Below are positions 17,996 to 27,338 of a DNA stretch of 64,000 nucleotides, piece after piece. The notes under the pieces were generated by a model. The model saw only the letters and a list, made by a program, of their open reading frames with translations. It was not told the origin of the DNA and made no database searches. The translations under genes were made by a program, and so were the position numbers. Source of the DNA: Cohaesibacter sp. (GTDB lineage: Bacteria; Pseudomonadota; Alphaproteobacteria; Rhizobiales; Cohaesibacteraceae); the NCBI GenBank assembly GCA_025210795.1, contig JAOAQZ010000037.1:47684-111683 (forward strand). Reading direction: 5' to 3'. Numbering within the stretch: the first letter of the stretch is position 1; each line of letters starts with the position of its first letter.

Positions 17996-19495
17996 ATGAA
18001 GTGGGTGAAGAGCAACGTGACCAATATCAAAAGATATCCCAGAAATATGGTGGGTTATGGGGCCACGCCTCCGGTGGTCAATTGGCCGGGCGGGGCGAAA
18101 ATCGCCGTTCAGTTTGTTATCAATTATGAGGAAGGCGGCGAGAATTGCCTTTTGCATGGCGATGAAGCATCAGAGGCCTTTCTGTCCGAGATTGTCGGGG
18201 CTGTTCCATGGCCGGGGCAGCGGCACTGGAATATGGAAAGTCTCTATGATTACGGCGCGCGCGCCGGTTTCTGGCGCTTGCATTCGCTCTTTACCCGCCG
18301 CGCCATTCCGGCCACCATTTATGGGGTGGCAACGGCCCTTGCCCGCAATCCAGAACAAGTCCGCGCCATGCAGGCGGCGGGCTGGGAGATTGCCAGTCAC
18401 GGCCTTAAATGGATTGATTATAAAGATTTCAGCTATGAGGAAGAGGCCGTTCACATGCATGAGGCTATCCGCCTGCATGAGGAAGTGACCGGCGAGCGCC
18501 CTTTGGGCTGGTATACGGGGCGCTGCTCGGCCCATACAGTCGATCTTGCCAGCGAGATTGGCGGCTTTGCCTATATTTCTGATTGTTATGATGATGATCT
18601 GCCCCATTATCATCACCATAATGGTAAGGACCAGCTTTTGATCCCCTATACGCTTGATTGCAATGATATGCGCTTTGCCACCCCGCAAGGCTTTAATTCC
18701 GGCGAGCAATTCTTTGCCTATCTAAAAGACAGCTTTGATTGCCTTTATGCAGAAGGGCAAGCAGGCCATCCCAAAATGATGTCCATTGGCCTTCATTGCC
18801 GCCTGATCGGCCGTCCGGGGCGGATCAGGGCGCTTGAGCGCTTTATGGATTATGCTCAAAGTCACGGGGATGTGTGGTTTGCGCGGCGCATTGATATTGC
18901 TCAGCACTGGCTGCACCATCACCCGACTCATGCTCATCCTTTGCGCCCGTCCCAGATGGAGCGATTGCAATTTGTCCATCACTTTGGCGGGATTTTCGAG
19001 CATTCCCCTTTCATTGCAGAGCGCGCTTTCGAGCTGGAACTGGGACCGGCCCATGACACGCCAACGGGGCTGCATAATGCCTTATGCCGCATGTTCCGCA
19101 CCGCTTCCTATGTTGAGCGCTTAGGTGTACTCACCGCTCATCCTGATCTTGCGGGCAAATTGGCAGCGGCCCAGCAGCTCACTGCCTCGTCCAGTGCCGA
19201 GCAGGCCTCAGCTGGCCTTGATATCTTGAGCGATCAGGAACGTACGCTCTTTATGGATCTCAACCAGCGCTATGTCGCAAAACATGGTTTTCCCTTCATC
19301 ATTGCCGTGCGCGACCATGATAAAGCGTCTATTCTGGCAGCGTTTGAGCAACGCCTTGCCCATGATAGTGAGAGCGAATTTATCACCGCCTGCCGTCAGG
19401 TAGAGCGCATAGCAGAATTGCGCCTTTATAGCCTCTGGCAGCAAATGGCGACGCCTGATGCATCATCGGCTTCACCATCCGGGGCGATCTCATGA
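17996..19495 (+). CDS. Fusion of PuuE-type allantoinase and OHCU decarboxylase (UraD)
   Basis: A 499-residue two-domain protein. Residues about 15-315 are a PuuE-type polysaccharide-deacetylase-fold allantoinase (VGYGATPPVVNWPGGAKIA, NYEEGGENCLLHGD, GWEIASHGLKW, HCRLIGRPGR). Residues about 325-490 match OHCU decarboxylase (FGGIFEHSPFIAERAF, the HP-containing LTAHPDLAGKLA, GFPFIIAVRDHDK). It should therefore convert OHCU to (S)-allantoin and then to allantoate in one chain. The start is uncertain: the ATG at 17996 has little ribosome site, and an in-frame GTG at 18017 follows AAGAG. The stop overlaps allA by 4 bases. Confidence 0.9.
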   Translation: MKWVKSNVTNIKRYPRNMVGYGATPPVVNWPGGAKIAVQFVINYEEGGENCLLHGDEASEAFLSEIVGAVPWPGQRHWNMESLYDYGARAGFWRLHSLFTRRAIPATIYGVATALARNPEQVRAMQAAGWEIASHGLKWIDYKDFSYEEEAVHMHEAIRLHEEVTGERPLGWYTGRCSAHTVDLASEIGGFAYISDCYDDDLPHYHHHNGKDQLLIPYTLDCNDMRFATPQGFNSGEQFFAYLKDSFDCLYAEGQAGHPKMMSIGLHCRLIGRPGRIRALERFMDYAQSHGDVWFARRIDIAQHWLHHHPTHAHPLRPSQMERLQFVHHFGGIFEHSPFIAERAFELELGPAHDTPTGLHNALCRMFRTASYVERLGVLTAHPDLAGKLAAAQQLTASSSAEQASAGLDILSDQERTLFMDLNQRYVAKHGFPFIIAVRDHDKASILAAFEQRLAHDSESEFITACRQVERIAELRLYSLWQQMATPDASSASPSGAIS

Positions 19496-20004
19496 CTGCA
19501 AAATCGCTATCACTCATTCCCTTGAGCCAAGAGCGCTTTGCCCCCTTTGGGGATGTGATTGAGCTCAAAAATTCTCCTGATTTTCTCATCAATCAGGGCC
19601 ATTGCGGGCGGCATCATGATCTGGCGCAGCTCGATTTTACCCCTGATAGTGGAGAGGGCCGCGCGGGTATCAGCCTGTTTGATGCCAAGCCGCGCAGCCT
19701 TCCCTATAAGCTTGATATGATGGAGCGGCATCCTTTGGGCAGTCAGGCCTTTTTGCCGCTGCACGAAGCTCCCTTCATGGTGATTGTTGCGCAAGATGAT
19801 GGCGGAAAGCCCGCAGATCCCCTTGCCTTTCTCACCCGGTCCGGTCAGGGCATCAATCTTCATCGCAATGTCTGGCATGGCGTGTTGACACCCCTTGAAA
19901 GCGCCCAGCATCACGCCGGTTTGTTTGCAGTGATTGACAGGATCGGGACAGGTAACAATTTGCAAGAATATTGGTTTGAAGAACCTTGGCTGATTAGCGC
20001 TTAG
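19492..20004 (+). CDS. allA: Ureidoglycolate lyase
   Basis: A 170-residue AllA-family protein. It shows SQERFAPFGDVIEL, SLFDAKPRSLPYKLDMMERHPLGSQ-type residues, FLPL, and GQGINLHRNVWHGVLTPL. AllA splits ureidoglycolate into glyoxylate and urea. Its ATG overlaps the puuE-uraD stop, so the two are coupled. Together with allE at 28.6 kb it completes the lower part of the pathway to glyoxylate. Confidence 0.92.
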   Translation: MTAKSLSLIPLSQERFAPFGDVIELKNSPDFLINQGHCGRHHDLAQLDFTPDSGEGRAGISLFDAKPRSLPYKLDMMERHPLGSQAFLPLHEAPFMVIVAQDDGGKPADPLAFLTRSGQGINLHRNVWHGVLTPLESAQHHAGLFAVIDRIGTGNNLQEYWFEEPWLISA

Positions 20005-20037
20005 TTGCTCGCACCCCTTTGCAATCCCTTCGCGCCA

Positions 20038-21330
20038 TCAATGCTTCTGTGCAACACCCGCGGCATAGGTCTGATTGACCGCCCGATCATCGCCCATGAT
20101 TTGCAGGATAAACAGCTCATGGGCCAGATTTTCCGCCCGCTCCATTCGCAGGGCCATGGCAGAGGTTGCTCGGCTATCAAGCACCACAATATCCGCTTCC
20201 GTGCCCGCTTCGAGTGTGCCGATCATGCTCTCAAGCCCCAAAGCTTTGGCATTGCCGTGAGTGATCCAGTAAAAGGCCCGCAAAGGGTCCAGCTTTTGGC
20301 CCTGCAATTGCAGGATTTTGTAGCCCTCATTGAGCGTTTGCAGCATGGAATAGCTGGTGCCGCCGCCAATATCGGTTGCGATCAGATTGGTGATGCCGCG
20401 CGCGCGAAGGCCTGCATCATCAAACAGGCCAGAGCCTAGAAACAAATTCGATGTGGGACAGAAAACCGGTTTTGATCCGGTCTCGGCCAGCACCTCAATT
20501 TCGCGCGGCTCAAGATGGATGCAGTGACCAAGCAGCATTTTGGGGCCAAGCAAGCCATAATCCTCATAAACGCCCAGATAATCCTTTGATTTCGGGTATA
20601 GCTGTTTGGTGAGGGCGATTTCGTCTTTATTTTCAGACAGGTGCGTTTGCACAAAGCAATCGGGATGTTCCCGCACCAGGCTTTGCGCCATCCCCAGCTG
20701 CTCAGGGCTTGAGGTAATGGCAAAGCGGGGGGTGATGGCGTAAAGGTTCCGTCCCTTGCCATGCCAGGCTTTGATGAGGGCCTTGCTGTCTTCGTAGCTT
20801 GAGAGGGGTGTGTCATGCACGTCTTCAATAGCATTGCGATCCATCATCACCTTGCCGCCAATCATGCGCATGTTGCGGCGGCTGGCCTCGGCAAAGAAGG
20901 CATCCGCGCTTTCTTTATGGACCGAGCAATAGGCAGCCGCTGTGGTGGTGCCGTGATTGATCAGCTCGTCAAAGAAGGCTTTGGCCATGGCTTGGGCATG
21001 ATCTTTGCTCGCATAAAGGGCTTCTTGCGGGAAGGTATAATCATGCAGCCAGTCGAGCAATTGCGCCCCCCAAGAGGCAATGACCTGCACTTGCGGGAAA
21101 TGCAAATGCGCATCGACGAATCCGGGCATCAACAAATGGGGGCGATGATCAATGATAGAAGCATTGGCATAAAGAGGGGCCAGATCGGGATAGGCCCCGC
21201 AGGCCAGAATGCGCCCTTCTTCCATGATGATAGCGCCGTCTTCCTCGTAGAAATAGGCGCTCTCGTCGCCCGGGCCTGAAGGCTCGGTGCGGAAGGTCAA
21301 AATCCGGCCACGCAGCATTGTTTGCGTCAT
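20038..21330 (-). CDS. guaD: Guanine deaminase
   Basis: A 430-residue amidohydrolase. It has the metal site PGFVDAHLHFPQ, VQTHLSENKDEI, GHCIHL, PTSNLFLGSG and the late Asp in ATDIGGGTS. This is the normal guanine deaminase pattern, converting guanine to xanthine. GGAAGG precedes the ATG by 8 bases. It lies 23 bases after xdhC on the same strand, so xdhA-xdhB-xdhC-guaD look like one operon feeding guanine through xanthine to urate. Confidence 0.93.
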   Translation of the reverse strand: MTQTMLRGRILTFRTEPSGPGDESAYFYEEDGAIIMEEGRILACGAYPDLAPLYANASIIDHRPHLLMPGFVDAHLHFPQVQVIASWGAQLLDWLHDYTFPQEALYASKDHAQAMAKAFFDELINHGTTTAAAYCSVHKESADAFFAEASRRNMRMIGGKVMMDRNAIEDVHDTPLSSYEDSKALIKAWHGKGRNLYAITPRFAITSSPEQLGMAQSLVREHPDCFVQTHLSENKDEIALTKQLYPKSKDYLGVYEDYGLLGPKMLLGHCIHLEPREIEVLAETGSKPVFCPTSNLFLGSGLFDDAGLRARGITNLIATDIGGGTSYSMLQTLNEGYKILQLQGQKLDPLRAFYWITHGNAKALGLESMIGTLEAGTEADIVVLDSRATSAMALRMERAENLAHELFILQIMGDDRAVNQTYAAGVAQKH

Positions 21331-21353
21331 TTTAGTTGCCTTCCTGCTTCATT

Positions 21354-22274
21354 TTACGAAAAGTCATAGATGGATGTGCGAACCGATGGCTCGGCCTGGT
21401 CGCCCTTTTTGTCTAGCAAGTCCGGGCTCTGGGCAAAAGGCTCTTGTTCAGCTTTTGCCATCTTGCTTTGCGCATCCGTGCCAAGGAACGTCTCCAGTAA
21501 TTCAGCCGCTATCATGGCCGCAATCACCTCTGGCCTTTTGTCCGCCACCTTCGCGCCCTCCCTTGCCCCCATGGGACAGGCAAGTGACGCGCTTGAAAGT
21601 GCTGGATCATGCGCCGCCAGCCAAGAGCGGAAAGTCGCACGTTTGGTCTTTGAGCCGATCATGCCCACATAGGCCGCATCACAGCGCGCTAAGGCTTCGG
21701 CAGCCAGAAGAAAATCCAAACCATGGTCATGGGTGGCAATCACAAAGGCTGTGTGGGCTGGCGCTTGCCGGATCATGGTCTCTGGCAAGGGTGTGCAGCA
21801 TTTTTTGATATGAGTTTTGCAAAGATCAAGCTCACCCTTGCGGCTATCAATCAATAACGGTGTTACAGGCAACAGGGACAGACAGGCCGCCAAAGCCCGC
21901 CCCAGATGGCCAGCCCCAAAGATATAGACTTGCGGCTGGGTTTGCTGCCGGGTCTGTTGCGCGTCTAAGCAGGCCTTTTTATCCCTTTCGCTCAGGACTT
22001 TGAGATCAAGCACAACATGACCGCCACAACATTGGCCAATTTCTGGCCCCAGTGGCACCGTCATACTGTCTTTGCGCGTGCCATAGCGAAGAAGCGCGCG
22101 GGCCTTATCTATGGCCATATATTCAAGTTGGCCGCCGCCAATGGTTCCTGCTACTGCGCGGGCCGAGACATAAAGGCACGCTCCTTCCTCGCGTGGGGAT
22201 GAACCCTTGACGCTTGCAAGGCGCACTTGCATGACGGGATCGGCGCTTGAGAGAAGGGTGACAAGATCAATCAT
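21354..22274 (-). CDS. xdhC: Xanthine dehydrogenase accessory protein XdhC
   Basis: A 306-residue protein with the N-terminal XdhC motif (ASVKGSSPREEGACLYV, GTIGGGQLEY) and a C-terminal Rossmann-like domain (YIFGAGHLGRALA, IATHDHGLDF, YVGMIGSKTKR). XdhC binds and sulfurates the molybdenum cofactor for insertion into xanthine dehydrogenase. The start at 22274 has AAGGAAGGG upstream and overlaps the xdhB stop by 8 bases; an in-frame start at 22310 would lie deeper within xdhB. The C-terminal 50 residues are a less conserved charged tail. Confidence 0.92.
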   Translation of the reverse strand: MIDLVTLLSSADPVMQVRLASVKGSSPREEGACLYVSARAVAGTIGGGQLEYMAIDKARALLRYGTRKDSMTVPLGPEIGQCCGGHVVLDLKVLSERDKKACLDAQQTRQQTQPQVYIFGAGHLGRALAACLSLLPVTPLLIDSRKGELDLCKTHIKKCCTPLPETMIRQAPAHTAFVIATHDHGLDFLLAAEALARCDAAYVGMIGSKTKRATFRSWLAAHDPALSSASLACPMGAREGAKVADKRPEVIAAMIAAELLETFLGTDAQSKMAKAEQEPFAQSPDLLDKKGDQAEPSVRTSIYDFS

Positions 22275-24663
22275 CTGGCTGCCCTTCCTTCTCTGGCCCT
22301 TCTTTCGCACGCGCTTTCATCTCCTCAATCGCCAGCAACACCCGCTCGGGCGTGGCAGGTGCTTCAAGGCAGGGGCAAATGCGATAATTAGCAAAGCTGG
22401 CAACCGCCATAGACAGGGCCTCAAACACTGAAATACCCAGCATGAAGGGAGGCTCCCCCACTGCTTTGGAGCGTTTGATGGTCAGCTCGCGCGCCTTGGA
22501 CCAATCGGCCAATTTGACATTGAAAATACGCGGACGGTCGGACGCAAGCGGAATTTTATAGGTGCTCGGGGCGTGCGTTTTGAGCATGCCTTTATCGTCC
22601 CACCATAATTCTTCGCACGTCAGCCAGCCCATGCCCTGCACAAAGGCCCCTTCCCCCTGTCCCTTGTCCAAAGCGGGGTTAAGCGAGCGGCCAACATCGT
22701 GAAGGATGTCCGTGCGATCAATTCTATATTCGCCCGTCAGACTATCGACGCTGACCTCAGAGACCGCAGCGCCGTAAGAATAATAATAAAAGGGCCGGCC
22801 TTGCCCTTTTTCCCGATCCCAATGAATCTTTGGCGTTTTGTAAAAGCCAGCGGCGGAGAGCTGGATGCGGGCCATATAAGCCTGTTCGATGAAGGCCGCG
22901 AATGGCAGGCGCTTTGTGCCGATCTCAACTTCATGCGACAGGAAGCTGACATCTTCCCGCTCCACGCCCCAATGACCTGCTGCAAAGGTGATCAAGCGCT
23001 CCTTGATCTGGTTGGCGGCATCCAAAGCTGCCATGCCATTGAGATCCGAGCCGGACGACGCCGCAGTGGCGGAGGTATTGGGGACTTTTTCCGTTGTGGT
23101 TTTGGTGATTTTGATGGTGCTTAAATCCACCTGAAAGGCATCAGCCACCACTTGGGCCACTTTGGTGTTGAGCCCCTGTCCCATCTCGGTTCCCCCGTGA
23201 TTGAGATGGATGGAGCCGTCGCGGTAAATATGGATAAGGGCACCGGCCTGATTATACCAGGTAGCGGTAAAGCTGATGCCGAACTTGACCGGCGTTAGCG
23301 CGATGCCTTTGCGGATAAGGCCGCCCTTTTCATTCTGGGCCAGCACTGCCTTGCGGCGAGCTTGATAATCGGCGCTTTCTTCCAGCTCTTTGATCAGGCG
23401 CGGCAGGATATTGTCTTCCACCCGCTGATGATAGGGGGTGAGTAGCCGCTCGCTTTCCTCACCACCATTCTTGCCGCCTGCTTCTTCAAACACGTCATAA
23501 AGATTGCACTTGCGGATCTCCAGCGGGTCTTTCCCCAGCTTATAGGCGATTTCTTCTATAATGCGCTCGGCAGCGATCACCCCTTGTGGCCCACCAAAGC
23601 CGCGAAAGGCGGTGTTTGAGACGGTGTTGGTTTTAAGCGGGTGAGAGCGCAACCGCACATGGGGGTAGAAATAGGCATTGTCGGCATGAAAGAGCGCCCT
23701 GTCCGTCACCGGACCGGACAGATCGGCGGAAAAGCCGCAACGGGCAGCAAAGTCCCCTTCCACGGCCTCTATCCTCCCCTCGTCATCAAAGGCCACGTCA
23801 TAGTCGATAACAAAGTCATGGCGTTTGCCGGTTGCTTGCATGTCATCATCGCGATCAGGGCGTAATTTGACCGGCCTGTTCCATTTTTTGGCGGCAAGCG
23901 CTGCCACTGCAGCAAAGAGGTTCATTTGCGTTTCCTTGCCACCAAAGCCGCCCCCCATCCGCCTTACATTGACGGTGACGGCACTGGTGGCAATGCCCAG
24001 AACATGGGCCACCATGTGCTGGGCTTCGCTGGGATGCTGCGTGGAGGAATAGACCACAACATCCTCATCTTCAGCGGGAATGGCAAAGGCAATATGCCCC
24101 TCAAGATACATATGATCCTGCCCACCCACGACCATTTGGCCCTGCAAGCGGTTGCTGGCCTTTCTAAAGGCGTCGTCCACCTTGCCCCGTTCCAGTTTGA
24201 GGGGCGGCGAGACATAGCTTTCAGCCGTAAAGCCCTTTGTTGCGCGCACCTCTTCGATGGTGAGGCAGGCTGGCAAGGGATCATAGTCAATCTGCGCGGC
24301 CTTTGCCGCCCTCCTAGCCTGATCGCGGCTTTGGGCCACCACAGCAAAGAGCGGCTGGCCGTAAAATTCTGTCTTTGAGGTTGCAAAAACCGGCTCATCC
24401 TTTGAGCCAGTGGGGCTGACATCATTCACACCGGGAATATCATCCGCTGTCAGCACGCCGATCACGCCGGGCATGGTTTTGACCGCGTCCAGATCCATCC
24501 GCGTGATCTGGGCATGGGCGTGCTCAGACAGTCCCAGATAGGCATGGAGCGTGCCTGTAGGCTCCAACCCGTCATCGGTATAATCCGCTTTGCCCATGAC
24601 ATGTTTTATGGCGCTGTCATGAATGGGGGATTGGTGGGTGCCGCCCTTGATGCTTTTGTTCAT
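22267..24663 (-). CDS. xdhB: Xanthine dehydrogenase, molybdopterin-binding subunit
   Basis: A 798-residue large subunit of the bacterial xanthine dehydrogenase type. Visible signatures are GKADYTDDG, NVRRMGGGFGGKETQ, NTAFRGFGGPQG, LNHGGTEMGQGLNTKVAQ and the catalytic-Glu region KAVGEPPFMLG near residue 730. It holds the molybdenum cofactor that hydroxylates hypoxanthine and xanthine to urate. It overlaps the xdhA stop by 4 bases (ATGA) and the xdhC start by 8 bases, giving a tightly coupled xdhABC set. Confidence 0.95.
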   Translation of the reverse strand: MNKSIKGGTHQSPIHDSAIKHVMGKADYTDDGLEPTGTLHAYLGLSEHAHAQITRMDLDAVKTMPGVIGVLTADDIPGVNDVSPTGSKDEPVFATSKTEFYGQPLFAVVAQSRDQARRAAKAAQIDYDPLPACLTIEEVRATKGFTAESYVSPPLKLERGKVDDAFRKASNRLQGQMVVGGQDHMYLEGHIAFAIPAEDEDVVVYSSTQHPSEAQHMVAHVLGIATSAVTVNVRRMGGGFGGKETQMNLFAAVAALAAKKWNRPVKLRPDRDDDMQATGKRHDFVIDYDVAFDDEGRIEAVEGDFAARCGFSADLSGPVTDRALFHADNAYFYPHVRLRSHPLKTNTVSNTAFRGFGGPQGVIAAERIIEEIAYKLGKDPLEIRKCNLYDVFEEAGGKNGGEESERLLTPYHQRVEDNILPRLIKELEESADYQARRKAVLAQNEKGGLIRKGIALTPVKFGISFTATWYNQAGALIHIYRDGSIHLNHGGTEMGQGLNTKVAQVVADAFQVDLSTIKITKTTTEKVPNTSATAASSGSDLNGMAALDAANQIKERLITFAAGHWGVEREDVSFLSHEVEIGTKRLPFAAFIEQAYMARIQLSAAGFYKTPKIHWDREKGQGRPFYYYSYGAAVSEVSVDSLTGEYRIDRTDILHDVGRSLNPALDKGQGEGAFVQGMGWLTCEELWWDDKGMLKTHAPSTYKIPLASDRPRIFNVKLADWSKARELTIKRSKAVGEPPFMLGISVFEALSMAVASFANYRICPCLEAPATPERVLLAIEEMKARAKEGPEKEGQPDD

Positions 24664-26165
24664 TGCGCCGCCTCCAGCCCCTGATAGCCTTCGGCCTTTT
24701 CAAAATAGAAACGCAGCAGCAGATTTTTCGCCACGAGTGCGCGATAATCGCTGCTGGCGCGCATATCACTTAAGGGGGTGAAATCCTTACTTAACTGCTC
24801 GGTTGCCTCTTCAAAGGTCTCTTTGGCAAAGCGCTTGCCGATCAGGCTTTTTTCTGTCTCGCTCGCCCGCTTTGGTGTGGCAGCCATGCCGCCAAAGGCA
24901 AGGCGGGCGGCGCAGATGGTCTCACCATCTAACTCAATCGCAAAGCCAGCCGCCACCGAAGAGATATCCTCATCACGCCGCTTGGAGACCTTATAGGCCC
25001 CATGCAGGCTGGTATGGGTTTGATGAGGAATATGGATGCTTTCAACAAACTCCCCTTCTTGTCGGTCCTGTTTGCCATAGGCGAGAAAGAAGTCCTCGAG
25101 CTTTAGCATGCGGCGGCTCTCGCCTTTGCGCAAGGTGATGAAGGCCCCCAGAGCGATCAGGACAGGTGGCATGTCCCCGATGGGGGAGCCATTGGCGATA
25201 TTGCCGCCAATGGTGCCCATATTGCGCACCTGCCAGCCAGCAATGCGGCTGTAATAGTGGGCAAGATGGGGATAGTGGGTCAGCAAGACCTCTTGCGCCT
25301 GCGAATATGTCACTCCTGCACCAAGGCAAAGGCCCTCTTCATTTTCATCAATGCTTTGTAATTCGCGCACATGGCCCAAAAAGATGATGGGACTGATGGG
25401 GCGCAAGAATTTCGTCACCCACAAACCAACATCCGTTGCTCCGGCCACCAAGGTGGCTTGGGGGTGGGCTAGAAGGCAGGTGGCGAGATCGTCAAGATCG
25501 GCAGGCAAAAGGGCCAGTTGCTCTGCCCTTTGATCATTGCTGCCGCCCTCACTCCAGCTCAGCTCTACCCGCTTGCCATCCTGCATGGCGCTTAGCTCGG
25601 CTATCACCGCCTGCCGTTCGGCAAGAAGTGGGTCTTCTCCCCTTGCTTTTATCTGCTCGGACGCCGTCAAGGCCGCTGCGATAATGGGTTCATAGCCGGT
25701 ACAGCGGCACAGATTGCCCTGCAAGGCTTCCTCGATCTCTTGAACGGAGGGTGAGAGCGTACGCATCCACAGCCCGTAAAGCGCCATCACGATGCCTGGC
25801 GAACAAAAGCCGCACTGGCTAGCATGATGCTTCACCATGGCTTGCTGGACAGGATGCAGGCCGCCATCCTTGGCTTTGACATGCTCGATGGTGACAAGAT
25901 GGCAGCCATCAAGGGTGGCAAGAAAGCGAATGCAGCTATTGACTGGCTCGTAAACCAGCTCGCTTTGAGCACCGTTCTCGTCGCGCAAGTGCCCCACCAG
26001 CACGGTGCAAGCCCCGCAGTCGCCTTCGGCGCAGCCTTCCTTGGTGCCTGTCAGGCGCTCATTCAGACGCAGGAAATCGAGCACGGTCTCTTCGGGCTTG
26101 AAACCCGTGAGCGTGACGGGGCGGTCATTGAGGAGAAAGCGGATGTTATGGCGGGTCTGAGCCAT
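24660..26165 (-). CDS. xdhA: Xanthine dehydrogenase, FeS/FAD subunit
   Basis: A 501-residue small subunit. An N-terminal plant-type [2Fe-2S] domain (EGCAEGDCGACTV) is followed by the second [2Fe-2S] domain (QCGFCSPGIVMALY, GNLCRCTGYEPI) and a FAD domain from about residue 215 (LVAGATDVGLWVTK, TIGGNIANGSPIGD). It passes electrons from the molybdenum site to NAD. The start at 26165 follows AAAAGGA; an in-frame ATG 24 bases upstream has no ribosome site. It heads the xdhABC-guaD operon and is divergent from a LysR gene, a usual arrangement for LysR control. Confidence 0.94.
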   Translation of the reverse strand: MAQTRHNIRFLLNDRPVTLTGFKPEETVLDFLRLNERLTGTKEGCAEGDCGACTVLVGHLRDENGAQSELVYEPVNSCIRFLATLDGCHLVTIEHVKAKDGGLHPVQQAMVKHHASQCGFCSPGIVMALYGLWMRTLSPSVQEIEEALQGNLCRCTGYEPIIAAALTASEQIKARGEDPLLAERQAVIAELSAMQDGKRVELSWSEGGSNDQRAEQLALLPADLDDLATCLLAHPQATLVAGATDVGLWVTKFLRPISPIIFLGHVRELQSIDENEEGLCLGAGVTYSQAQEVLLTHYPHLAHYYSRIAGWQVRNMGTIGGNIANGSPIGDMPPVLIALGAFITLRKGESRRMLKLEDFFLAYGKQDRQEGEFVESIHIPHQTHTSLHGAYKVSKRRDEDISSVAAGFAIELDGETICAARLAFGGMAATPKRASETEKSLIGKRFAKETFEEATEQLSKDFTPLSDMRASSDYRALVAKNLLLRFYFEKAEGYQGLEAAQ

Positions 26166-26419
26166 ACGGCTTTGGGTCCTTTTGCGCAAAAATGGTGGCG
26201 TGGCGAAGAACGGATACTCCCTTTCAGCCTAGACCTTGCCATTTCCCCAAAAAAGGCACTATAATTTTCAAGACTTTCAATATTTTCTATATAATCAAGC
26301 CATTTCAAGCCTGCTATGGCTGGGCCTTAGGCGGTTACGTCAAATCTGGCTCGCGACCGACCGAGCAAGACACAGGAGCAACACGCTTTTGCCAAAGCAA
26401 AGGGCCAAGGGAGATTTGC

Positions 26420-27328
26420 ATGCCCTATATCGATTCTCTTAAAGTCTTTGTCCGCGTGGTGGAGCTTGGCAGCATCACATCGGGCGGGCGGGACCTGCGG
26501 TTGACACCGGCTGTTGCCTCCAACCGCATCAAAGAGCTGGAAAGCCGCCTTGGGGTGCGCCTGTTCAACCGGACCACCCGCAAGCTCACCCCCACCGAAG
26601 TGGGGCGGGTTTTCTATCAGCAGGCCGTCAAGGTGCTTGATACGCTGGAAGAGGCCGAAGCGGTGGTAGCGGGTTTTTCCGATCATCCCAAAGGGGTTAT
26701 TTCCGTTGCCGCTCCCTTAGGGGTTGGCAGGCGAGTGATTGCACCGCTCATCCCCCATTTTTGCGATCTTTACCCGGATGTTGAGATTCGTCTTCGCCTG
26801 TCTGACCGGCGTATTGATATTTTGCAGGAAGGGCTGGATGTGGCCTTTTTTGTGGGGGAGCTGCTTGATTCCAACCTCAAACATCGCAAAATCATGGATT
26901 GCGAGCGGGTGCTTGCCGCCTCACCCAATTATCTGGAACGCTTTGGCACACCTCAAAGCCCTGCGGAACTGCTGGATCAGGGGCATAATTGCCTGATGCT
27001 GCGCTATCCCCGCTCACCTGAATATTTCTGGCAAGTGGAAGGCCCCGACGGGCCGATAAAACTGGAAGTCTCGGGCCGTTATGACAGCGACGACGGGGAT
27101 GTGCTGACCGAGTGGGCCCTTGCTGGCCGCGGTATTGTCAATAAGCCCCGCTTTGATATAGCCAGTGCTCTGCGCGCAGGGGATCTGGTGCCGATTTTGC
27201 CCGATACGCCGCCTCTCCCCTCAAGTTTTGCCTGCCTTTATCCGCACCGCAAATTGCTCGATCCCAAAATCCGGCTCTTTGTTGATTTCATGAGCGAAGA
27301 GGGAAAAAAGCAGGTAGCGGGGCTATAA
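26420..27328 (+). CDS. LysR-family regulator beside the purine cluster
   Basis: A 302-residue LysR protein. The N-terminal helix-turn-helix (residues about 2-60) contains GSITSGGRDLRLTPAVASNRI and LFNRTTRKLTPTEVG, typical of the CrgA/DmlR-like subgroup; a substrate-binding domain follows. The start at 26420 has AAGGGAG 6 bases upstream; an in-frame frame extension to 26192 lacks a ribosome site. It is divergent from xdhA, separated by about 254 bases of AT-rich DNA, so control of the xanthine dehydrogenase operon is likely but inferred. Confidence 0.88.
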   Translation: MPYIDSLKVFVRVVELGSITSGGRDLRLTPAVASNRIKELESRLGVRLFNRTTRKLTPTEVGRVFYQQAVKVLDTLEEAEAVVAGFSDHPKGVISVAAPLGVGRRVIAPLIPHFCDLYPDVEIRLRLSDRRIDILQEGLDVAFFVGELLDSNLKHRKIMDCERVLAASPNYLERFGTPQSPAELLDQGHNCLMLRYPRSPEYFWQVEGPDGPIKLEVSGRYDSDDGDVLTEWALAGRGIVNKPRFDIASALRAGDLVPILPDTPPLPSSFACLYPHRKLLDPKIRLFVDFMSEEGKKQVAGL

Positions 27329-27338
27329 ACGCCAACTC

